A DNA stretch of 64,000 nt from Coriobacteriaceae bacterium (GTDB taxonomy: Bacteria; Actinomycetota; Coriobacteriia; Coriobacteriales; Coriobacteriaceae), in contig CADFMD010000005.1 of the NCBI GenBank assembly GCA_902835305.1, positions 62,001-126,000 of the forward strand, read 5' to 3'. Below are positions 1 to 7,300 of the stretch, one piece after another. The position numbers and the translations under genes are program-made. Below the pieces are notes generated by a model. It searched no databases and was not told the DNA's origin. It was given only the letters and a program-made list of their open reading frames with translations. Position 1 is the stretch's first letter. Each line of letters begins with the position of its first letter.

Positions 1-1
1 C

Positions 2-763
2 GATGCGCCAGATGCCGTGGAGCTTGCCGCCCCGCAGGGCGAGGTGACCTTTGAGCATGTGGACTTTAGCTATGTGCCCGACCGCAAGCTGCTGCAGGAT
101 ATTTGCATCGAGGCCAAGCCCGGCATGCGCTTTGCCCTGGTCGGTTCCACGGGCTGCGGCAAGACGACGCTCATCAACCTGTTGCTGCGCTTTTACGATA
201 TCGACGCCGGTCGCATTGCGGTCGATGGCCGTTCCTCGCGTGACTACACGCGCGCAAGCCTGCGCCGTGCCTTTGGCATGGTGCTGCAGGACACTTGGCT
301 GTTTGAGGGCACCGTGGCGGAAAACATCGCTTACGGTTGCCCGGATGCCACGCGCGAACAGGTTATCGAGGCTGCCAAGCGCGCGCATGCGCACAAGTTT
401 ATCGTGCAGCTGCCAGGCGGCTACGATACGGTGATCGGCGAGGACGGCGGCACGTTTAGCCAAGGTCAAAAACAGCTGCTGTGCATCGCGCGCGCCATGC
501 TCACCGACCCGGCGATCTTGCTGCTGGACGAGGCAACGTCGAGCATCGATACGCGTACCGAGCTGCAGGTGCAGGCGGCATTCGACGAGCTCATGGCAGG
601 TCGCACAAGCTTTGTCGTGGCGCACCGCCTGAGCACCATCCGCAACGCCGACTGCATTCTGGTGATGCGCGACGGCCAGATTATCGAGCGCGGCACGCAC
701 GACGAGTTGCTAGCGGCAGGCGGCTTCTATGCCGAGCTTTATCGTAGCCAGTTTGCCCAGTAG
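2..763 (+). CDS. ABC exporter, C-terminal ATPase part (5' truncated by window)
   Basis: Only the end of the linker and the nucleotide-binding domain of an ABC exporter half-transporter are visible; the membrane domain lies upstream of the window. The open frame runs in from base 2 without a start. Visible motifs are Walker A GSTGCGKTT, a Q-loop in VLQDTWLF, the signature FSQGQKQ (the S-Q-G-Q form usual in the consensus subunit of TM287/288-type heterodimers), Walker B ILLLDEATSSID with the catalytic Glu, and the H-loop VVAHRLST. It should therefore hydrolyse ATP to drive export across the cytoplasmic membrane. The substrate cannot be told. A degenerate partner subunit is probably encoded just upstream. 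Confidence 0.9.
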   Translation, partial: DAPDAVELAAPQGEVTFEHVDFSYVPDRKLLQDICIEAKPGMRFALVGSTGCGKTTLINLLLRFYDIDAGRIAVDGRSSRDYTRASLRRAFGMVLQDTWLFEGTVAENIAYGCPDATREQVIEAAKRAHAHKFIVQLPGGYDTVIGEDGGTFSQGQKQLLCIARAMLTDPAILLLDEATSSIDTRTELQVQAAFDELMAGRTSFVVAHRLSTIRNADCILVMRDGQIIERGTHDELLAAGGFYAELYRSQFAQ

Positions 764-776
764 GGCCCAGTAGGGG

Positions 777-793
777 CTGCCGATTAGCGGCAG
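777..793 (+). terminator. weak hairpin after ABC gene
   Basis: Short stem CTGCCG / CGGCAG with a 5-nt loop, 13 nt after the stop codon, followed by only a short T stretch. It may be a weak terminator. Confidence 0.3.
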
Positions 794-797
794 ATGG

Positions 798-826
798 TTT
801 ACATCTGTCACGTTAGTACTAAGATA
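798..826 (+). promoter_or_regulatory. candidate promoter for flavodoxin gene
   Basis: TTTACA (798-803) is followed after 16-17 nt by TAAGAT/AAGATA (820-826), about 60 nt before the flavodoxin start. This is a reasonable but unproven sigma-70-type promoter. Confidence 0.35.
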
Positions 827-884
827 TTCATCTAATAAATTGCATTAATGGCTCGAGTTTCGGGGGAAACGAGGCAACGTGACT

Positions 885-1436
885 ATGACATGCTCTATGG
901 TGGTCAACAGCAAGAGCGGTAATACCAGGATGGTTTCGGGGGCGCTCAAGCGCGCGCTGCAGGCTGCGGGCGTCGAGTTTATCCATGCCGCTGCGCTGAG
1001 CGATGATGCAGATCCGGAACAGGTCGCGCAAGAGGCGCAGGGTGCCTGCACTGCCGATACGGTGCTCGTTGGTTTTTGGTGCGACAAGGGCGCCTGCACG
1101 CCTTCGGTCGCGGCGTTGCTCTCCGCCTTGCACGGTAAGCGCGTCTTCCTGTTTGGCACCTGCGGTTTTGGCGCCGACCAGAGCTATTATCAGCAGATTA
1201 TCGACCGCGTAACTTCCAATTTGGCTGGGGATGCCGAGCTTGCGGGCTGGGCGATGTGCCAGGGCAAGATGGGCCCCGCGGTCAAGCAGCGCTACGAGGC
1301 CATGCTTGAGCAAGATCCCGAAAACGCCCGATTTAAGATGCTGCTCGACAACTGGGTTGCCGCGAAGGACCATCCCACCAAGGAAGACCTGGACAACATG
1401 GCTGCAGCCGCCAAGAAGGCCGTGCTGGGAGAGTAG
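885..1436 (+). CDS. flavodoxin family protein
   Basis: A 183-residue protein with a flavodoxin-like fold. The N-terminal strand is followed by the FMN phosphate loop NSKSGNTRM, and an aromatic/glycine-rich segment GFWCDKG and the strand-loop FGTCGFG follow as in flavodoxin-like oxidoreductases. It would carry FMN and act as a cytoplasmic electron carrier. The same broad group includes BilS, the accessory flavodoxin of bilirubin reductase, but no bilR-like gene is nearby, so that role is not claimed. ATG at 885 was chosen because GAGG lies 10 nt upstream; GTG at 879 is possible. It is a single-gene unit closed by a strong terminator. Confidence 0.8.
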   Translation: MTCSMVVNSKSGNTRMVSGALKRALQAAGVEFIHAAALSDDADPEQVAQEAQGACTADTVLVGFWCDKGACTPSVAALLSALHGKRVFLFGTCGFGADQSYYQQIIDRVTSNLAGDAELAGWAMCQGKMGPAVKQRYEAMLEQDPENARFKMLLDNWVAAKDHPTKEDLDNMAAAAKKAVLGE

Positions 1437-1480
1437 CTTCGCCGTTCGCGGTCCTTCGTGCAAAACAATACAAATGTGAA

Positions 1481-1507
1481 AGCCTCGAAGTTCTCGAGGC
1501 TTTTTTC
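1481..1507 (+). terminator. rho-independent terminator of flavodoxin gene
   Basis: Stem AGCCTCGA / TCGAGGCT with a 5-nt loop, running directly into six T residues. Confidence 0.85.
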
Positions 1508-1514
1508 GTGACAC

Positions 1515-1843
1515 GAGGGCGCCCCTTTATTGATGGAAGGCCTAATAAGCTGATTGCTCTACGCCCGGATGTGTGCGGAGTGGGATGGGATTTCCGGATG
1601 GGTGGAGTTGCGGAAGCTGCGTCCCGGAATTTGCCTTTGGAATGGGATGCGGTTTCCCGGTGAAGGGCTCTGTGGAAACTACATCCCAGCATTCGGTCGA
1701 GAAATGGGATGTAGTTTCCGGTTGAGGGTCTTGGCGGAAAGTGCGACCCGGAATTTGTGATCGAAGCGGGATACGGCTTCCCAACGGGGCCACAAGCGGA
1801 AGCCGTATCCCACTCCGGACGTGAATCCTGGGACACGGTTCTC
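1515..1843. repeat. 62-bp-period array of inverted repeats, copy A
   Basis: A 36-bp leader (1515-1550) is followed by left arms of consensus GGGATRCRGTTTCC at 1582, 1644, 1706, 1768 and 1830, so the period is exactly 62 bp. Each of the first four is followed 16 nt later by a right arm of type GGAAACTGCATCCC (1612, 1674, 1736, 1798); the fifth is a half unit. The fourth unit is a perfect 14-bp inverted repeat. Spacers of 18 bp often read GGAATTTG. The same leader and array recur at 11243-11508. Apparent open frames here are repeat artefacts. Confidence 0.9.
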
Positions 1844-2091
1844 AGAGGATTATGGGCTGCGAACTACATGGGGCTGTCATAAAACTCCAGTAAAAGGGGG
1901 TCGGAAATAAATGGCACTTCCAGCAGTTTGTTTTAATGTGGGGGGGGGTACCATTATTTTAGTTTCGCAAAAAAATGATCCCTCTATGGGGAAGTTGCGT
2001 AGGGGGTTAGTCACAGATATTGGATAAAACAGACTAATTTGGGGATAAATGACCACTTACGCCAAAATAGGTAGCATTTAGCGACAAAATA
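1844..2091. other. AT-rich intergenic stretch with poly-G tract
   Basis: This stretch is clearly more AT-rich than its surroundings and holds no credible gene. It contains a run of nine G residues (1940-1948) about 300 bp before the surface operon. Such tracts are prone to slippage, so it could vary between cells. Confidence 0.5.
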
Positions 2092-2120
2092 TTGAAAAAT
2101 GTGTAGCACATCGCTATGTT
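2092..2120 (+). promoter_or_regulatory. candidate promoter of surface-fibre operon
   Basis: TTGAAA (2092-2097), a 17-nt spacer and TATGTT (2115-2120). Transcription would begin near 2127, giving a leader of about 120 nt before the signal peptidase gene. Confidence 0.55.
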
Positions 2121-2246
2121 TTTATTACGAAAAGATTCCAAATTGGCTTATTTCGGACTCACTTTTCAAGCGCCTTGCGGTTCCTGTTGAAACTTGCTGA
2201 CCTTTGGATGGGTCGAATACGTCCTCAAGGGGGATGAATTATCACT

Positions 2247-2804
2247 TTGGCTGCGCGTAGACTCAAACGATTTATTGCACTTTTGAGTAGCTTGGCGTTC
2301 GCGCTTGTCATAGCCCTTGCCGTTGTTTCTTTTGTGCCTCGCGCATTTGGATACATGCCCTTTGCTGTGCTTTCGGGCTCTATGGAACCCGATCTTCCCG
2401 TTGGCTCCATGGTGTTTGTCCGCCAGGTTGAGCCAGTGGATATTGCCGTGGGTGACAATGCAATCTTTTACCGATCGGACGGTGCTGTGGTGACGCACCA
2501 GGTGTACGAGATCGACCCTGTGGCGCAGATGATCGGCACGCAGGGAATCGCAAACAAAAATGCAGATGGAACCATCATGCACGATGCCGAGCAGACGCCT
2601 TTTTCACGCGTGATCGGCACTGTCTCTTTTTGTGTCCCTTACCTGGGCTTCGTTAACGCATATTGCACGACGATGCCCGGTTTGCTTGTTGTGGTGGCCG
2701 TTCTGGCGCTGCTGGTCGCGGCGTCGATAGTGCTCGATCGGGTGGTTCCCGACGAGCCTGCGGGCAAGCATGCCCGCGCGCATGCGAGGGAGCGGCGTTC
2801 ATAG
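2247..2804 (+). CDS. sipW: SipW-type signal peptidase I
   Basis: A 185-residue membrane serine protease that would remove signal peptides from the fibre subunits encoded downstream. An N-terminal membrane segment (about residues 10-30) is followed by the catalytic motif SGSMEP with Ser45. The second catalytic residue is a His (His84 in VVTHQV) rather than Lys, which marks the SipW/archaeal-ER subclass and not the housekeeping LepB type. A second membrane segment (about residues 142-165) precedes a basic tail. TTG at 2247 is the first usable start after an in-frame stop at 2235; AAGGGGG lies 13 nt upstream. It heads the operon, as sipW does beside tasA in Bacillus. Confidence 0.88.
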   Translation: MAARRLKRFIALLSSLAFALVIALAVVSFVPRAFGYMPFAVLSGSMEPDLPVGSMVFVRQVEPVDIAVGDNAIFYRSDGAVVTHQVYEIDPVAQMIGTQGIANKNADGTIMHDAEQTPFSRVIGTVSFCVPYLGFVNAYCTTMPGLLVVVAVLALLVAASIVLDRVVPDEPAGKHARAHARERRS

Positions 2805-2875
2805 CGGCAGGGGAGAGGTGTCGGCAACGGCAAGGGCCGTTGCCGGGGAAGTCGATTTTCGAAAGGAAGAGAACG

Positions 2876-3613
2876 ATGGAAAACAAGAAGAAAAAGCACT
2901 ACGGCATCATTGCCGCCCTGCTGCTGTTGGTGCTGGCCGCCGGTGTGGGTACCTATGCATGGCTGTCGGCAACCGACTCCGAGACGAACGAGTTCACGGT
3001 TGGCAGCATCGACAAGCCCGAAGTGGAGCCCGACCCTGATCATCCGAACAAGCCCGGCGACAAGCCCACGGACCCCTCAGTGGATGGTTATCTGTTCGAG
3101 ACCCTGTGGAAGAAAGATTCCAAGATGATTCCCGACACCAATATTGCCAAGAACCCCAACGTTGGTATCGGCAAGGACTCTGATGAGTCCTATGTGTTCA
3201 TCTACGTGAAGAACGCCATTGTGAAGAAAGATGCCACTGACGCTCTTGCTAAGACCCCGTACTTCACGCTTAACGATAACTGGAAGCCGGTTGCGGATAC
3301 CACCGTGGGTGCTAAGAACAACGGTAACCCTAACCAGTACGTGAGCGGTCTGTTCATGTATACCGCTGGTAACACCGACACCCCTGCCAAGCTTGCTCCT
3401 ACTCCAAAGACTGAGACTACCGAGGCAAAGGCTGCTTACACCGGTGAGCTGTTCAGCACCGTGCATATCCCGGCTGCCATGAACAACACGGATGTTGTTC
3501 AGAGTCCCGCCAAGCCCACTATGACAGTCTCCTGCTACATCTTCGGCGCTGACCAGGGCGATGCCGAGAACGCCATCGCGCAGGCCAAGGAATGGGCTAA
3601 GACTCAGGCTTAA
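2876..3613 (+). CDS. TasA/camelysin-like fibre subunit (probable major subunit)
   Basis: A 245-residue exported protein. A basic start (four Lys) leads into a hydrophobic segment (about residues 9-25) and then TYAWLSATDSETNEFTVGSI, the SipW-dependent signal and mature N-terminus pattern of TasA, camelysin and CotN-like proteins. A Pro/Asp-rich linker follows, then a beta-rich domain with YVFIYVKN, the counterpart of the N-x-G-T-x-P-x-Y-[IV]-R-A segment in its two neighbours. The ATG has an AAGGAAGA site 5 nt upstream. A very strong stem-loop immediately after the stop suggests that this is the most abundant product of the operon. Calling it the major subunit is an inference from family and context. 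Confidence 0.78.
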   Translation: MENKKKKHYGIIAALLLLVLAAGVGTYAWLSATDSETNEFTVGSIDKPEVEPDPDHPNKPGDKPTDPSVDGYLFETLWKKDSKMIPDTNIAKNPNVGIGKDSDESYVFIYVKNAIVKKDATDALAKTPYFTLNDNWKPVADTTVGAKNNGNPNQYVSGLFMYTAGNTDTPAKLAPTPKTETTEAKAAYTGELFSTVHIPAAMNNTDVVQSPAKPTMTVSCYIFGADQGDAENAIAQAKEWAKTQA

Positions 3614-3623
3614 TCCCCCCTCC

Positions 3624-3674
3624 ACCGAGATCCCGGCCCGCTCCCCATCCCCATTTTCGGGCCGGGATCTCGGT
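3624..3674 (+). terminator. strong intra-operon stem-loop after fibre subunit
   Basis: Perfect 17-bp stem ACCGAGATCCCGGCCCG with its complement at 3658-3674, loop 17 nt, starting 11 nt after the stop. It is followed by C residues and not a T run, so partial termination or 3'-end protection of the upstream message is more likely than full termination. Confidence 0.7.
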
Positions 3675-3702
3675 CCCCCCTTATCGACGATTGGCGAACG
3701 TA

Positions 3703-4350
3703 ATGCTCAACAATCTTTCTGACAATCAGAAACGCACCTTGGCGCTTACCGCGATGGCGCTGTTGGCCCTGGCGTGCCTGTGCGGCACGCTGGCTTTTAC
3801 CGTTGATATGGTTCCGGCGAACAACGTTCTATCGTTTGGCAGCGTGAAGGTACGAGTCTGCGAATACACCCTCAACGAGCAGGGCGAGGAGATTCCGTTT
3901 GAGCCCAACGAGCACGGGGACTATCCCGACACCAAGGCCGGGGGTTCTGACATCAGCCGCATTGTGCGCGTGGAGAACGTCGGCACGCAGCCTGAGTACG
4001 TTCGCGCGCGTCTGCACATGACGTCGGTGGCGCCCGACGGTTCGAGCGCGGATGCTTCGGGCAGCGTTGCGTTTCATGTGAACGCGGGCGAGGGGTCCCC
4101 GTGGATCGATGGAGGCGATGGGTGGTACTACTACCGCGGATTGGCCGGGCGTGGCGGCACGCTCGACCCCGGCGCCATGACGGAAAGCCTCATGGACTCG
4201 CTGCGCTTTGTGGGCGACTACCACGATGCCGCGCGCGGCGGCTCATTCAGGCTCGATATCGATGTTCAGGCCGTGCAGGCCAAAAACCAGCAGGCAAGCG
4301 ATACCGTCCTCGACGTGCTTGACGTCGCGGGCTGGCCGGAGGCGAACTAG
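3703..4350 (+). CDS. TasA/camelysin-like exported protein (minor subunit candidate)
   Basis: About 215 residues. The N-terminal hydrophobic segment TLALTAMALLALACLCGTLAF leads into VDMVPANNVLSFGSVKVRV, the camelysin-type mature start. The segment VENVGTQPEYVRARL matches NTGTAPAYIRAAV in the protein encoded at 9833, so the two are paralogues. No cell-wall sorting signal is seen. ATG at 3703 is used; an in-frame TTG at 3691 is possible, and neither has a good ribosome site, suggesting low expression after the stem-loop. The next gene starts 3 nt after the stop. Role as a minor fibre or tip component is inferred. Confidence 0.65.
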   Translation: MLNNLSDNQKRTLALTAMALLALACLCGTLAFTVDMVPANNVLSFGSVKVRVCEYTLNEQGEEIPFEPNEHGDYPDTKAGGSDISRIVRVENVGTQPEYVRARLHMTSVAPDGSSADASGSVAFHVNAGEGSPWIDGGDGWYYYRGLAGRGGTLDPGAMTESLMDSLRFVGDYHDAARGGSFRLDIDVQAVQAKNQQASDTVLDVLDVAGWPEAN

Positions 4351-4353
4351 CCT

Positions 4354-7300
4354 ATGAAGATCAAGAACATGAACCGGGGCGTGCTTAGCAGGCTAGTTGC
4401 CGTCGCGGCGATTGCCCTTTGCTGCGTTATGGCGCTGCCAACGGTGGTGCATGCCGAGGACGTGCCCGAGAACACAAACGAATACCACATCAAAAACGCG
4501 AACGACTTTTTGGTGTACGTGGCGCTTTCGCGTGAGCGCGATACGTCCGGCTGGCGCGTTTATCTCGATAACGATATCGTGCTTAATGATGACGACATGA
4601 AGACCATTGTCTCGCACACCGTTAAGCATCTGTCGTTTGGCAACAAGGAGCATCCGTTTAAGGGCGTGTTCGATGGTCAAAACCACACCGTTGAGGGCCT
4701 GAGCTACGATAAAGACGCTTTTGACCCCGAGCGCGATACGGGATTTTTTGCCGAGACCAACGGTGCCACCATCAAAAACTTCCTGGTCAAGGACGCCAAC
4801 GTGTGGGCGGACTTCCGCGGTGGCATTATCGTGGGCAAGGCCGTCAAAACGCGCTTCGAAAACGTTATGGTCATGGAGAGCACGCTGCACGTGACCTGCG
4901 CCAACAATGCTCTCAACCTCATTACCAACGCAGGTTTTGAGGGCGGTCTCATCGCCGGCGAGCTCGACGGCTGCACCCTCTACAACTGCGAGGTCCGTGG
5001 CGGCCGTGCCGTCAACAACGCGACCTCGGGCGTGCAGGCGCTCGGCGGTGAGGGTCTGTATATGGCGGCGTTTGCCGGCTACGTTAAGAACTCGACTATC
5101 GAGTACTGCCGCGTGACGCCGACGCGTAAGGACGACGGCTCGATTGCCGAGAAGGGCATGACCGACGTCACCAATAAGTACGACGTGGCAATTGGCGCCC
5201 TGGGCGGCAACAACGTGTACGCCTCGGGTTTTGTGGGCTGCATGGCGGGCGAGGCCAAGATTATCGACTGCTTCTCGACGGCGCAGTGCTACAGCTATGC
5301 CGCGTCATATGTGGGCGTCGTCGCCGTGACGCGTGCGTGGACAGGCGGCCTGGCGGGCCGAATTTTGACCGCCGAGGGCAACGAGCTCGTCCGCAGCCAT
5401 TTTGCGGGCGATTTGAGTTCGCGCCAGTACAATCCCATCGCCGTGATCCCCATCATTCAAAACGATGTGAACCTGGGCGGCATTGCCGCGCGTGCCAACA
5501 GGGATGATGCCACGGTCACCGAGTGCTACTTTAAACCGAGCGTGAGCTTGAATGGCAATAGCCAGGGTAATCCCGCTAAAAAGAAAATCCCCGCGTTTGG
5601 CGGCGACGGTACCACTAAGGGCGACGGCTATGGCCCGTGGGACGACGAGCGCTACATCACGCGTGAGCTATGGGAAGAGCACGACTACGACTTCTGTGCC
5701 CGCACCATGCGCTCGACCGCCAACGACGATGCCCTGGGTGGCCAGCACACCAATGAGTGGGCGATGGATTACAAGCTGAATATCCCCGTGCATGGCCAAA
5801 GCGTTAAGGCGACGATCGATTTTCCCGGTGCGGGCACCGCGACAATCGAGAAGACCAAACTTGGCAAAGACCAGGCGACCTCGGATCCGTACGCCTTTGC
5901 CGTGAGCGCCGTGCTGGCGGGAACGGCCCAAGGCCTGGCCCAGGGCGATACATCGGTAACGTTTAAGCAGGATACCTCCGCAAAGCCAGAGGGTTTGACC
6001 GAGGCCAACGGCGGCTACCGCTTTATGGGCTGGTTCCGTGAGCCCGGAGTCAATGTGAACCGTATCGATGCCGATAACGCCTGGTTTAACGGCAAGACCG
6101 ATGCCGATGCCGTTAAGGCTGGCAAGCAGGTCCAGAAGAACGAAGCGCACGAGATAACGTCGAGCTATACCGCCGATAACGCGAAGGGGGCCGAGGCCTT
6201 TAAGGGCAACGACCTGTTTATTGCTTCGTACGAGGCGCAGGTACTGTTCTATAACGTCAAGGGCGAGACGCTCGCGTGGCAGAGCGGCGAGGAGCACGAC
6301 AAGTCGACGGACTGGTACCGCTATGGCGTCGGTTTAACGCCGGCTGCCCCTGCGGACCGCGGCACTCTTTCTGCCAGCGCCACCTTTATCGGTTGGACGA
6401 CGCAGCCGAGTGGCGAGGCCGGGATGCATGGCGGTTACGCGGCCATCACCTCGCCTGAGCTTGCCGAGTTAAAAAACGCCGGTGCGTTCTATCCTGCCGG
6501 CACCGAGATCACTGTGCTTGGCCCTACCGATTTTTATCCGGTGTACACCGACTATGTGTCGAACATCATGACGGTGTTTGAGGGCAATGAGCAGGATGCA
6601 ACCGACGATCAGACTCGGCGCGACGGTGTGGGCAAAACTGACGTTAAGGTTGAGACTGCAGAAGATGGCACAAGCGCGTATACCGTACAGGTGCTCGACG
6701 TATCCGGTAAAGCTATATCCGAGGAGGGCCAGCTGCCCGACGGCTATCGTTTCCTGGGTTGGTATGAAAACAAGGGAACCGAGGATGCCCCGCTCGAGGT
6801 GCGCGTAAGCCGCGACCCCAGCTATACGCTCCCCGCCGATGTCGATTTAACCGCGCCGCATACCTACATCGCCCGCTTTGAGTACCGAGTGGATTATTAC
6901 GTTCGGGCTTATACCAACCATGAGTTTACGGACAGCAAGCTACTTTGTTCCGTTTGGAATCGCTATCAAACGCCCTTTGAGGAAAACGTCGGTAGTACCT
7001 TCGTGCGTGAAAACGTCGTCCACTGGGGCCCGGAGCATGTTGACCACGGTATAAAGGATAGTTATGAAACGTGTGGCACGCGCTTCACGAAGAAAACCCT
7101 TGTCGTGAGTCCCCTTAACGCGTACTCGCACAACGTTAAAAACGATACGGGAGCCGATACTCTAAAAAACCTCTATGCCGATACCGATTTTCCAGGCGCT
7201 GCAACGCTAAGCGATACTTGGACTTCGGCTTCGCTGAACGTAACGGTCAAACCGGTGAATGATCGCTATCGCCTGAATTTCTGGACGCTTGAGCGCGATG

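Noticed and set aside
879..1436. Assignment of the flavodoxin as BilS of a bilirubin reductase system
   Set aside because: No bilR-like reductase is visible near it, so only the flavodoxin fold is claimed.
1333..1836. Small open frames inside the 62-bp arrays (also 11187-11593)
   Set aside because: Their repeated peptide pattern is only the DNA repeat read through; the period of 62 is not a multiple of three, so no frame is kept.
1582..1843. CRISPR array
   Set aside because: Units have internal dyads and related, non-unique spacers of 16-18 bp, and no cas genes are near.
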